Below are positions 1-7,350 of a stretch of 64,000 nucleotides of DNA, one piece after another; position 1 is the stretch's first letter, and each line of letters begins with the position of its first letter. The stretch spans positions 2,039,501 through 2,103,500 of the forward strand of contig NZ_JQNB01000001.1 in assembly GCF_000745005.1 (NCBI RefSeq). The letters are read 5' to 3'. The DNA comes from Luteibacter sp. 9135. Lineage in GTDB: Bacteria > Pseudomonadota > Gammaproteobacteria > Xanthomonadales > Rhodanobacteraceae. Made by a program: the position numbers and the translations under genes. The notes under the pieces are model-generated. The model saw only the letters and a list, made by a program, of their open reading frames with translations, had not been told where the DNA came from and searched no databases.

Positions 1-1
1 A

Positions 2-532
2 CCGGGCGATGCCGCCACGCTGGGCCGGCAGGCGCAGCGTGAGCGCGACCTGGCCGATACCGATCACTGGACGTTGCAGGGCAAGCTGTCCGTCTCGGAC
101 GGTAAGGACAGCAACTCCGGCACCCTTACCTGGCGACAGGACGGCGACCGCTACGAGTTCACCGTGCGCGGGCCGATCACGGGTCGCACCTTCCGCCTCA
201 CCGGCGGCCCCGACGGTGCCGACCTGGAAGGCCTGGACGGTGGCACCCGGCACGGCACCGATGCCGAATCGCTCATGGCCGCGACCGTCGGCTGGCAGAT
301 TCCCCTGCGTGAACTGAAGCGGTGGGCACTGGGCCTGCGTGCCGACACCGGCGCCGCGGACATCGCGTTCGGCGGGGATGGCCTGCCGTCCCGCCTGGTC
401 CAGGACGGCTGGACGGTCGACTACAAGGCCTGGGACACGACGCGCCAGCCGGCCATGCCGTTGCGCGTGTTCGCCGAGAAAGCGCCCTACAAGGTGCGCC
501 TGGCGATCGAGGACTGGTCGTTCGCGAAGTAG
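2..532 (+). CDS. lolB: Outer-membrane lipoprotein insertion protein LolB (5' end missing)
   Basis: LolB accepts lipoproteins from the periplasmic carrier LolA and inserts them into the outer membrane. The frame is open to the window edge, so the signal peptide and lipobox cysteine lie outside. The visible part has the typical LolB layout: a region rich in Q, R and E, then DHWTLQGKLSVSD, alternating beta strands (YEFTVRGPITGRTFRLTG), the GWQIPLRELKRWALGL helix and a final basic strand KVRLAIEDWSF. Stop at 530-532. In proteobacteria lolB usually sits directly before ispE, as here, where a GNAT-IspE gene starts 41 bases later. Assignment by family pattern. Confidence 0.85.
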   Translation, partial: PGDAATLGRQAQRERDLADTDHWTLQGKLSVSDGKDSNSGTLTWRQDGDRYEFTVRGPITGRTFRLTGGPDGADLEGLDGGTRHGTDAESLMAATVGWQIPLRELKRWALGLRADTGAADIAFGGDGLPSRLVQDGWTVDYKAWDTTRQPAMPLRVFAEKAPYKVRLAIEDWSFAK

Positions 533-573
533 GCGCCCGCTATACTCCGCGCCTTTCGCACCACGGCCCCGCG

Positions 574-1962
574 ATGAACTTCGATATATCTCCCGCCGTC
601 GCGGACCATGCCGACCGTCTTTGCCAGATCGAACGCGCCGCGGTGCAGCTGTTCCGCGGGCATCCGGCCTGGCCGTCATATTCGGCGATGATGCTGCCGC
701 GCGAGATCGTCCACGAGCTGATCGCACGCGGTCGGGCGTGGGTGGCGACGGTGGACGAGGAAGTGGTCGGGTTCGTCTGCCTCGACACCGACGGCACCCC
801 GGACGCGATCGGCATCGCCGAGATCGATGTGCTGCCGGCGTTCGGTGGCCGGGGCATCGGCGCCGCACTGCTCGAGTACGCCTGCGCCTGGGCGCGCGAA
901 GCGGGGTTCCGTCGGGTAGACCTGGGGACGCTGTCGGATGTGCCATGGAACGCGCCGTTCTATGCGAAGCACGGCTTCACCGTGGTCGACAAGCATGCTC
1001 CCGGCTTTGCCCGGGCGCTGGCGCGGGACCGTGAAAACGGCTTCCCCGACCACCTGCGGGTCTTCATGAGCCGTGAACTGGCGCCGCTGGGGCCCACCGA
1101 CTGGACCCGCTGGCCGGCGCCGGCCAAGCTCAACCTGTTCCTGCGCATCGTGGGCCGCCTGGACAATGGCTACCACGCCTTGCAGACGGTGTTCCGCCTG
1201 CTCGACTGGGGCGACGAGGTGCGCCTGCGCGTGCGGGCCGACGGTCTCGTCACCCGTCCCGTCGCGGTGCCCGGTGTTCCCGAGGACAGCGACCTGACCG
1301 TGCGCGCCGCCCGCCTGCTGGCCGCGGAAACCGGCTGTCCGCTCGGTGCGGAGATCGCCATCGCCAAGCGGATTCCCATGGGCGGCGGCCTGGGCGGCGG
1401 CAGCTCGGATGCGGCCAGCGTGCTGGTCGGCCTGAACGCCTTGTGGGGCACGGGACTGGACGAGGACGCCCTGGCGACGCTGGGCTTGCGCCTGGGGGCC
1501 GATGTGCCGGTCTTCGTCCGCGGGCGGTCGGCCTGGGCCGAGGGCGTGGGCGAGCGACTGACGACCTTGCGCCTGCCGCGGCGTTGGTACGTGGTGGTCG
1601 ATCCGGGCGAACACGTGCCCACGGCCGCGCTGTTCGCCGCGCCCGAATTGACACGCCATGCCCCGCAAGCGACAATTTCGGCCTTTGTTTCCGGGGAAGT
1701 TGCGGAGAACGCCTTCGAACCCGTGGTTCGTGCGCGGCATCCGCGCGTGGCGGCGGCACTGGACTGGCTGGGCGGCTTCGGCAGCGCGCGGCTTTCCGGC
1801 AGCGGTGGCTGCGTGTTCCTGGAAACGAGAACGCACGAGGCGGCGCTTGCCGTCGCTTCACGCTGTCCCGCGGGCTTTACGGTCCACGTGGCGGCAGGCA
1901 TCGATCCCTCGCCGCTGCAACTCATGCGGCAACGGATCGACGCCGCTGGACACAGGTCGTAA
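574..1962 (+). CDS. ispE: GNAT acetyltransferase fused in frame to 4-diphosphocytidyl-2-C-methyl-D-erythritol kinase (IspE)
   Basis: One uninterrupted frame encodes 462 residues. Residues 1 to about 168 form a complete GNAT domain with the acetyl-CoA loop GGRGIGAALL and the C-terminal PFYAKHGF...DHLRVFMSREL strands. Residues about 176-462 are a complete IspE, the GHMP kinase that phosphorylates CDP-methylerythritol in the MEP isoprenoid pathway: PAPAKLNLF with Lys185, the ATP loop PMGGGLGGGSSDAA at 268-281 and Asp310 in GADVP. No stop separates them. A Met at 1066 (residue 165) could start a separate IspE, but no ribosome-binding site precedes it. Start chosen at the first Met of the GNAT fold; a TATACT box lies at 541-546. 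IspE activity is well supported; the GNAT substrate is unknown. Confidence 0.8.
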   Translation: MNFDISPAVADHADRLCQIERAAVQLFRGHPAWPSYSAMMLPREIVHELIARGRAWVATVDEEVVGFVCLDTDGTPDAIGIAEIDVLPAFGGRGIGAALLEYACAWAREAGFRRVDLGTLSDVPWNAPFYAKHGFTVVDKHAPGFARALARDRENGFPDHLRVFMSRELAPLGPTDWTRWPAPAKLNLFLRIVGRLDNGYHALQTVFRLLDWGDEVRLRVRADGLVTRPVAVPGVPEDSDLTVRAARLLAAETGCPLGAEIAIAKRIPMGGGLGGGSSDAASVLVGLNALWGTGLDEDALATLGLRLGADVPVFVRGRSAWAEGVGERLTTLRLPRRWYVVVDPGEHVPTAALFAAPELTRHAPQATISAFVSGEVAENAFEPVVRARHPRVAAALDWLGGFGSARLSGSGGCVFLETRTHEAALAVASRCPAGFTVHVAAGIDPSPLQLMRQRIDAAGHRS

Positions 1963-2027
1963 GGACGGGAAGGGCCGCGGGCTGCGGCAGAGCCAGGCGG
2001 GCCACATGGCTCGCCGGAACGAATTGT

Positions 2028-2104
2028 TGGGGCGTCGCCAAGCTGGTTAAGGCACGGGATTTTGATTCCCGCATGCGCAGGTTCGAATCCTGCCGCCCCA
2101 GCCA
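2028..2104 (+). tRNA. tRNA-Gln (anticodon TTG)
   Basis: Acceptor stem TGGGGCG (2028-2034) pairs with CGCCCCA (2094-2100). The anticodon loop TTTTGAT gives TTG, the T-loop is GTTCGAATC, and CCA is encoded at 2102-2104. It lies between ispE and prs with no clear promoter of its own, so it is probably processed from the ispE-prs transcript. Confidence 0.97.
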
Positions 2105-2154
2105 CCTCACGGTGGCATACACCCGGACCCACCCATCTCACGCCAGGAGTTCCC

Positions 2155-3111
2155 GTGGATACGTCCACCCCGATGTTGTTTACCGGCAACGCGCACCGCG
2201 CCCTCGCCGAAGATGTCGCCGCCCGCCTGGGCATTCCGCTCGGCAAGGCGCTCATCGGCCGGTTCAGCGATGGCGAGGCACAGATCGAGATCGAGGAAAA
2301 CGTCCGCAAGCAGGAGGTGTTCGTCATCCAGCCGACGGGCGCCCCCAGCGCCGAGAACCTGTTCGACCTGCTGGTGCTGATCGACGCGCTCAAGCGCGCG
2401 TCCGCCGGTAGCGTCACCGCGGTCATGCCGTATTTCGGCTATGCCCGCCAGGATCGTCGTCCCCGCTCGGCGCGCGTGCCGATCACGGCCAAGCTGGCGG
2501 CCAAGATGATCGCCACCGCCGGCGCCGACCGCGTGCTCACGATCGACCTGCACGCCGACCAGATCCAGGGTTTCTTCGATATCCCGGTGGACAACGTGTA
2601 CGCCTCGCCGGTGCTGCTGGCCGATATCTGGCGCCACCACAGCATGGACGACCTGATCGTGGTCAGCCCCGACGTCGGTGGCGTGGTCCGCGCTCGCGCG
2701 CTGGCCAAGCGCCTCGACGATGCCGACCTGGCGATCATCGACAAGCGCCGCCCGAAGGCCAACGTGGCCACGGTCATGAACATCATCGGCGACGTGGATG
2801 GCAAGACCTGCGTCCTGGTCGACGACATCGTCGACACGGCCGGCACCCTGTGCGCCGCGGCGGCGGCCCTGAAGGAAAAAGGCGCCCGCAAGGTCGTCGC
2901 CTATTGCGTCCACCCCGTGTTGTCGGGTGCCGCGATTACCAACATCGAGGGCTCCCAGCTCGACCAGCTGGTGGTCACCAATACCCTGCCGCTGCGCGAC
3001 AACGCGCGCGAGTGTGCGAAAATCCGTCAGTTGTCGGTCGCGGAACTGCTCGCCGAGACGATCCGCCGCATCGCCTTCGGCGAATCGGTGAGCTCCCTCT
3101 ACATCGACTGA
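2155..3111 (+). CDS. prs: Ribose-phosphate pyrophosphokinase (PRPP synthetase)
   Basis: Transfers pyrophosphate from ATP to ribose 5-phosphate, giving PRPP for purine, pyrimidine, histidine, tryptophan and NAD synthesis. The 318-residue product has the family start ([13 protein letters not shown]), the [10 protein letters not shown] segment, the ATP-site stretch [10 protein letters not shown] and the PRPP-binding loop [12 protein letters not shown]. Start set at GTG 2155 because AGGAG (2145-2149) lies five bases upstream; the in-frame Met further upstream falls inside tRNA-Gln. Length matches bacterial class I enzymes. Confidence 0.97.
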   Translation: MDTSTPMLFTGNAHRALAEDVAARLGIPLGKALIGRFSDGEAQIEIEENVRKQEVFVIQPTGAPSAENLFDLLVLIDALKRASAGSVTAVMPYFGYARQDRRPRSARVPITAKLAAKMIATAGADRVLTIDLHADQIQGFFDIPVDNVYASPVLLADIWRHHSMDDLIVVSPDVGGVVRARALAKRLDDADLAIIDKRRPKANVATVMNIIGDVDGKTCVLVDDIVDTAGTLCAAAAALKEKGARKVVAYCVHPVLSGAAITNIEGSQLDQLVVTNTLPLRDNARECAKIRQLSVAELLAETIRRIAFGESVSSLYID

Positions 3112-3123
3112 CCTACCGTTTTC

Positions 3124-3152
3124 GGGCTTCCCTGGTCGCGGGGAAGCCCTTT
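3124..3152 (+). terminator. Hairpin after prs, possible weak terminator
   Basis: A 9-bp perfect stem, GGGCTTCCC (3124-3132) with GGGAAGCCC (3141-3149), is followed by only TTT. It could end part of the prs transcripts before rplY. A smaller hairpin CCGCC/GGCGG lies just downstream. Confidence 0.45.
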
Positions 3153-3188
3153 ACCACCGCCGTAAGGCGGTTTACCTGAGGCAACACC

Positions 3189-3830
3189 ATGGCTACCAAT
3201 CATCAGCTCACCGCCACGAGCCGCAAGATCGAAGGGAAGGGTGCGAGCCGCCGCCTTCGTACCGCGGGTTTCGTGCCGGGTATCGTCTACGGCGCCGGCG
3301 AGGCTCCGCAGGCTATCCAGGTCGTGCACAACGACGTGCTGCTCGGCTCGCGTTTCGAGTCGTTCTACTCATCCGTCATCGACCTCACCGTCGACGGCAA
3401 GAAGCAGAAGGTCCTGATCAAGGACTGGCAGAAGCACCCGTACAAGCAGCTCATGCTGCACATGGACTTCCTGCGCGTGAACGAGAACGAGGCCGTCAAG
3501 GTCGCCGTGCCCATCCACTTCCTCAACCAGGAAAAGTCGCCGGCCGGCAAGACCTCGGGTCTGGTCATCTCGCACAACCTGACGGAAGTCGTGGTCTCGT
3601 GCCTGCCCAAGCACCTGCCGGAGTTCATCGAACTCGACCTGGGCGCGCTCGACGCCGACTCCATCATCCACCTGTCCGACCTCACGCTGCCGGCCAACGT
3701 GGAAATTCCTGAGCTGGCCCTGGGCAAGGAACACGACGTCGCCGTCGTCACCGTTGCCGCCATCCAGGAAGAAGTCGATCCGGAAGCGCCGGCCGCCGAA
3801 GGCGACGCTCCGACCGAAGAGAAGAAGTAA
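3189..3830 (+). CDS. rplY: 50S ribosomal protein L25 (CTC family, long form)
   Basis: Binds 5S rRNA in the large subunit. The 213-residue protein is the long, two-domain TL5/CTC form: an N-terminal L25 domain (ATSRKIEGKGASRRLRTAGFVPGIVYG) and a C-terminal beta domain to about residue 190 (LTEVVVSCLPKHLPEFIELD), followed by an acidic Ala/Glu-rich tail. GAGG (3178-3181) lies seven bases before the ATG. The order prs-rplY-pth-ychF is conserved in many proteobacteria. Confidence 0.96.
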   Translation: MATNHQLTATSRKIEGKGASRRLRTAGFVPGIVYGAGEAPQAIQVVHNDVLLGSRFESFYSSVIDLTVDGKKQKVLIKDWQKHPYKQLMLHMDFLRVNENEAVKVAVPIHFLNQEKSPAGKTSGLVISHNLTEVVVSCLPKHLPEFIELDLGALDADSIIHLSDLTLPANVEIPELALGKEHDVAVVTVAAIQEEVDPEAPAAEGDAPTEEKK

Positions 3831-3836
3831 TCGGCT

Positions 3837-3871
3837 CACGACCCGCGCGCGCCCTGGCGCCGCGGGTCGTG
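3837..3871 (+). terminator. Strong hairpin between rplY and pth
   Basis: CACGACCCGCG (3837-3847) pairs perfectly with CGCGGGTCGTG (3861-3871), an 11-bp stem starting seven bases after the rplY stop and ending 13 bases before pth. There is no T-run, so RNA processing or transcript stabilisation fits better than rho-independent termination. Confidence 0.4.
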
Positions 3872-3884
3872 TCCGCTTCGGCAC

Positions 3885-4463
3885 ATGGCGACACTACGTC
3901 TCATCGTCGGCCTCGGTAACCCCGGGGCCGAATACGTCAGGACCCGGCACAACGCCGGGTTCTGGTGTGTCGACGCCCTGGCCATGGACCAGGGAGAGCG
4001 TTGGGCCTTCGACGGCAAGCTGCATGGCGAAACCTGCAAGCTGCGCATCGGTGGCGAAACGGTCTGGCTGCTCAAGCCCGCCACGTTCATGAACAAGAGT
4101 GGCATCGCGGTGGCCTCGGCGCTGCGCTACTACAAGATCGCGCCGGAGGAGTGTCTCGTCGCCCACGACGAACTGGACCTCGCGCCCGGCACCGTCCGCA
4201 TGAAATTCGACGGCGGCCACGGCGGCCAGAACGGATTGCGCGACATCATGGCCCACCTGGGCCACGGCAAATTCCATCGCCTGCGGGTCGGCATCGGCCA
4301 CCCGGGGCACAAGGACAAGGTCACCCCGTGGGTGCTCGGCCGACCCAATGCGGCCGACGAGGACGCCATCATGCACGGCATCGGGCGCGCGTTCGACGTG
4401 CTGCCGCTGGCGCTGGATGGCAAGTTCGACGAGGCGATGAAGCGCCTGCACACGGTCGCCTGA
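3885..4463 (+). CDS. pth: Peptidyl-tRNA hydrolase
   Basis: Cleaves the ester bond of peptidyl-tRNAs that drop off ribosomes. The 192-residue product opens with the signature VGLGNPGAEYVRTRHNAG, which holds Asn12 and catalytic His22; FMNKSG, VAHDELDL (catalytic Asp) and GGHGGQNGLRD follow in the usual order. Length is normal. No clear Shine-Dalgarno precedes the ATG; a strong hairpin lies just upstream. Confidence 0.97.
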   Translation: MATLRLIVGLGNPGAEYVRTRHNAGFWCVDALAMDQGERWAFDGKLHGETCKLRIGGETVWLLKPATFMNKSGIAVASALRYYKIAPEECLVAHDELDLAPGTVRMKFDGGHGGQNGLRDIMAHLGHGKFHRLRVGIGHPGHKDKVTPWVLGRPNAADEDAIMHGIGRAFDVLPLALDGKFDEAMKRLHTVA

Positions 4464-4496
4464 CCGCACCACTCACCTATACCGGACAACATCGCC

Positions 4497-5588
4497 ATGG
4501 GCATCAAATGCGGCATCGTCGGCCTGCCTAACGTCGGCAAGTCCACCCTTTTCAACGCGCTCACCAAGGCCGGCATCGCCGCCGCCAACTTCCCGTTCTG
4601 CACGATCGAGCCCAACACCGGCATCGTTCCCGTGCCCGACCTGCGCCTGAGCGCGCTGTCGGATATCGTGAAGCCGCAGCGCGTGATTCCCACCACCATG
4701 GAGTTCGTCGACATCGCCGGCCTGGTCGCCGGCGCGTCCAAGGGCGAAGGTCTGGGTAACAAGTTCCTCGCCCACATCCGCGAGACCGACGCCATCGCGC
4801 ACGTCGTGCGCTGCTTCGAAGACGGTAACGTCATCCATGTCGCCAACAAGGTCGATCCGATCGCCGACATCGAGACGATCGACACCGAGCTGGCGCTGGC
4901 CGACCTGGAAGCCGTGCTGAAGGCGCTCGATCGTGCCACGCGTTCGGCCAAGGCCAACGACAAGGACGCCATCGCGAAGAAGCCGGTGCTGGAAAAACTC
5001 CGTGTCGCCCTCGACCAGGGCAAGTCAGCCCGCTCGGCCGGGCTGGACGCGGAAGAAAAGGCGCTCGTGCGCGACATGTTCCTCATCACGATGAAGCCGC
5101 TGATGTACATCGCCAACGTGGCGGAAGACGGCTTCGAGAACAACCCGCACCTGGATGCCGTCCGCGCGCGCGCCGTGGAAGAGGGCGCCGAGGTGGTGGC
5201 CATCTCGGCCGCCATCGAGGAAGAACTCTCGCAGATGGAAGAGGCCGACCGCGACGAGTTCCTCAAGGATCTCGGGTTCGACGAGCCGGGCCTGAATCGC
5301 GTGATCCGCGCGGGCTACAAGCTGCTTGGCCTGCAGACGTATTTCACCGCCGGCGAGAAGGAGGTTCGCGCCTGGCAGGTCCGCGCCGGTTCCACCGCGC
5401 CGCAGGCCGCCGGTGTCATCCATACGGACTTCGAGCGCGGTTTCATCCGTGCCGAGACCGTCGCCTACGACGACTTCATCAAGTTCAAGGGCGAGCAGGG
5501 TGCGAAGGAAGCCGGCCGGCTCCGGCTGGAAGGCAAGGACTACCTGGTCAAGGAAGGCGACGTGCTGCACTTCCGATTCAACGTCTGA
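4497..5588 (+). CDS. ychF: Redox-regulated ATPase YchF (Obg/OLA1 family)
   Basis: A P-loop NTPase that prefers ATP and associates with ribosomes. The 363 residues show Walker [10 protein letters not shown] near the N-terminus, the G3 motif [17 protein letters not shown], the family-specific NKVDP in place of NKxD, a coiled-coil insertion (about 130-200) and a C-terminal TGS-like domain ([17 protein letters not shown], ending [12 protein letters not shown]). Adjacent to pth as in many bacteria. A strong terminator follows. Confidence 0.97.
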   Translation: MGIKCGIVGLPNVGKSTLFNALTKAGIAAANFPFCTIEPNTGIVPVPDLRLSALSDIVKPQRVIPTTMEFVDIAGLVAGASKGEGLGNKFLAHIRETDAIAHVVRCFEDGNVIHVANKVDPIADIETIDTELALADLEAVLKALDRATRSAKANDKDAIAKKPVLEKLRVALDQGKSARSAGLDAEEKALVRDMFLITMKPLMYIANVAEDGFENNPHLDAVRARAVEEGAEVVAISAAIEEELSQMEEADRDEFLKDLGFDEPGLNRVIRAGYKLLGLQTYFTAGEKEVRAWQVRAGSTAPQAAGVIHTDFERGFIRAETVAYDDFIKFKGEQGAKEAGRLRLEGKDYLVKEGDVLHFRFNV

Positions 5589-5611
5589 GCGCATGCGTTA
5601 AAGGGTGAAAC

Positions 5612-5640
5612 GAAAAGCCTCGCTCGTGCGAGGTTTTTTT
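5612..5640 (+). terminator. Rho-independent terminator after ychF
   Basis: Stem CCTCGC (5618-5623), loop TCGT, GCGAGG (5628-5633), then seven T (5634-5640). Preceding A residues would extend the stem. It ends the transcript carrying ychF. Confidence 0.9.
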
Positions 5641-5671
5641 GGTTCTTCACGCATGAGCGTGGCCGTCCCGA

Positions 5672-5699
5672 AGCCAGAGCCAGAGCCAGAGCCAGAGCC
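5672..5699 (+). repeat. Hexanucleotide tandem repeat (AGCCAG)
   Basis: Four full copies of AGCCAG plus a partial fifth, without mismatches. It is intergenic and does not encode a supported protein. Confidence 0.95.
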
Positions 5700-5722
5700 C
5701 GTTGCTCGTATGGCGCGGCGAG

Positions 5723-5805
5723 GAGGCGCTGGGTGGTCACACTCTGCGCTCGGGCAGCGGCCGCAAGCGGCCGAACTCGCTCAGAGCGTAACCACCCAGC
5801 GCCTC
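5723..5805. repeat. Long imperfect palindrome, REP-like element
   Basis: The outer arms, 15 bases at 5723-5737 (GAGGCGCTGGGTGGT) and 5791-5805 (ACCACCCAGCGCCTC), are perfect complements. Pairing continues inward with a few mismatches to a CGGCCGC-AA-GCGGCCG centre at about 5758-5773. The whole 83-base unit can fold as a cruciform or RNA hairpin and looks like a dispersed intergenic repeat. Confidence 0.8.
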
Positions 5806-6029
5806 TGCGACGACAGAGGTAGCGGGAGTGGAAAAGCAAAGCGTTGGCGATCTCGGGCGGACTATCCTGGAGATGCGCCCGTCCGAAGCCGCGAGCGTTT
5901 CTCTCCCGGTAGCGCGCGAAGAACTTTTTTGCAGCTGAGTGAATTCAACTGCCGTCCTGGCCGCGAAGGTTTCTTCGCCTGGCGATTAAATCGCTTGCAA
6001 TTGAATAGTCGCATCCCTACATTCCCGTC

Positions 6030-6497
6030 ATGAGCAAGCCCTCCCTCCCCGAAGGCGTCGAAGCCCCGCGCACGCTCGACGGCCAGCTCTGCTTCGCCCT
6101 CTATTCGGCCAACCTGGCCATGGGCAAGCTCTACCGTCAGTTGCTGGCCAGGCTGGACCTCACCTACCCGCAGTACATGGTCATGCTGGTGCTGTGGGAG
6201 CGCGACGGCATCACGGTGTCCGGGCTGGGCGAGCGGCTGTTCCTCGATTCGGCCACGCTGACGCCGCTGCTCAAGCGCCTCCAGGCCGCGGGCCTGGTCG
6301 AGCGCACGCGCGGCACGCAGGACGAGCGCCAGGTGATCGTGACGCTGACCGCGCAGGGCAGGGTATTGCGGGAGAAGACGGGCGATGTGCCTGTCCACGT
6401 CTTCTGTGCCACGGGGTGTGAAATGGACGAACTGGCCGCACTCAAGCGGCAACTGGAAGCCTTGCGCGCCAGCGTGCTCGAAACCACGAAGGGCTGA
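6030..6497 (+). CDS. ohrR: MarR-family organic hydroperoxide sensor/repressor OhrR
   Basis: A dimeric winged-helix repressor that leaves DNA when organic hydroperoxides oxidise its reactive cysteine. The 155-residue protein has the family core ([53 protein letters not shown]). Cys21 matches the sensing cysteine, and Cys126 and Cys130 match the two C-terminal cysteines of Xanthomonas OhrR (22, 127 and 131 there), so a two-cysteine disulfide mechanism is likely. The usual partner gene ohr is not next to it. The upstream A+T-rich segment 5985-6015 is the likely operator. Symbol by family resemblance. Confidence 0.85.
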   Translation: MSKPSLPEGVEAPRTLDGQLCFALYSANLAMGKLYRQLLARLDLTYPQYMVMLVLWERDGITVSGLGERLFLDSATLTPLLKRLQAAGLVERTRGTQDERQVIVTLTAQGRVLREKTGDVPVHVFCATGCEMDELAALKRQLEALRASVLETTKG

Positions 6498-6512
6498 CAC
6501 CAAGGCTGGGCA

Positions 6513-6537
6513 TGCCCGCCCCGCCCGGTGACGGGCA
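6513..6537. terminator. Hairpin between convergent ohrR and the STAS gene
   Basis: TGCCCG (6513-6518) and CGGGCA (6532-6537) form a 6-bp stem in the convergent gap. No T-run on either side, so only a possible bidirectional terminator. Confidence 0.3.
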
Positions 6538-6553
6538 GGGTACCTCCGCCACC

Positions 6554-6928
6554 TCAGCCCGTGATTTTCCGCTGCATATGGTCCAGGTACTGGTCCAGTT
6601 CCGCCACGCTGGCGAACACTTCGGCCACCGGCACCGCCTTGACGATCTCGAACACCTTCTTCACCTGCGGCTGCGGGTTGAGCAGCAGCACGCGTCCGGT
6701 CCGGTCGTGCATCTGCTTGCGCAACTGCGCCAGGCTGCGCAGTCCGGCGCTGCTGATGTAGTCCAGCGCGGAAAGGTCGACGATCAGGGTGCCGCCGTTG
6801 TCCACCAGGGGCGTGATATCCCGCAAAGCCTCGTCGAACTCGCCGAAGGACGCGGCATCCAGGCGGCCCTCGAGCCAAACGGTGCTGCGTTCGGGGGTGG
6901 GGGATTCGCTGCGGACGATCAGGGTCAT
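6554..6928 (-). CDS. STAS-domain anti-sigma factor antagonist
   Basis: A single STAS domain of 124 residues, like SpoIIAA/RsbV: EGRLDAASFGEFDEAL, LIVDLSALDYISSAGLRSL, then LLLNPQPQVKKVFEIV. Ser59 in YISSAGL is at the position phosphorylated by partner kinases. Unphosphorylated antagonists normally bind the kinase and free its target. Its ATG overlaps the stop of the kinase gene (ATGA at 6928-6925). Third gene of a phosphatase-kinase-STAS operon. Confidence 0.88.
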   Translation of the reverse strand: MTLIVRSESPTPERSTVWLEGRLDAASFGEFDEALRDITPLVDNGGTLIVDLSALDYISSAGLRSLAQLRKQMHDRTGRVLLLNPQPQVKKVFEIVKAVPVAEVFASVAELDQYLDHMQRKITG

Positions 6929-7350
6929 CGGGTGGACTCGTCGGACGGGGAGGGATCGAAGCGGATCACGACACGGTTGCCGTATTCGTCGTGTGCATAG
7001 TCGAAGGCGCTGGCGATGCTGCGCGCGAGGTGCAGGCCGAGGCCCCCGATGTCGCGCTGGGCGATGTCGCCCGGCAGCTCCGGCGAAGGGAGTTCCATCG
7101 GATCGAACGCGGCACCGTCGTCGCGCAGTTCCAGGCAGACGCTGGCGCTTTCGATCTCCATGCGGATGTCGATGCGGCCCTCGCGGCCATCGGGGTAGCC
7201 GTGACGCACGGTGTTGACCAGGAGTTCCTCCAGCACCAGTCGTACGTCGGCACGGCAGGCGATGTCGATGTCGCTGCGCTCGAGGATGTCTTCGGCGCGA
7301 TCCAGCGCCAGGAAGACATCCTCCAGGCGGTTAGAAATGCGCAGCCGCAT
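6925..7350 (-). CDS. RsbW/SpoIIAB-like serine kinase (HATPase fold)
   Basis: A 141-residue GHKL ATPase domain: LVLEELLVNTVRHGYPDG (N box), LRDDGAAFDP (ATP-lid start) and GGLGLHLARS (G box). Such kinases phosphorylate a STAS antagonist and bind a sigma factor or other target. Start placed at ATG 7350 (MRLRISNRLEDVF), which overlaps the end of the phosphatase gene by 20 bases; longer versions would only read the phosphatase gene in a wrong frame. No sigma factor gene is adjacent, so the target is unknown. Confidence 0.85.
   Translation of the reverse strand: MRLRISNRLEDVFLALDRAEDILERSDIDIACRADVRLVLEELLVNTVRHGYPDGREGRIDIRMEIESASVCLELRDDGAAFDPMELPSPELPGDIAQRDIGGLGLHLARSIASAFDYAHDEYGNRVVIRFDPSPSDESTR

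Larger units (their letters stand above)
5641..6029. other. Non-coding stretch between ychF and ohrR
   Basis: I find no credible gene. Open frames here have no ribosome-binding site, one runs through the ychF terminator, and their peptides reflect the palindrome and hexamer repeat below. The last 100 bases are more A+T-rich (for example 5985-6015) and probably hold the ohrR promoter and operator. Confidence 0.6.

Noticed and set aside
5985..6015. Exact OhrR operator
   Set aside because: The region is A+T-rich with CAATTG-like half sites, but I could not define a clear inverted repeat with confidence.
5605..6033. 142-codon frame after ychF
   Set aside because: Starts inside the ychF terminator, runs through the hexamer repeat and palindrome, has no ribosome-binding site and ends inside the ohrR start.
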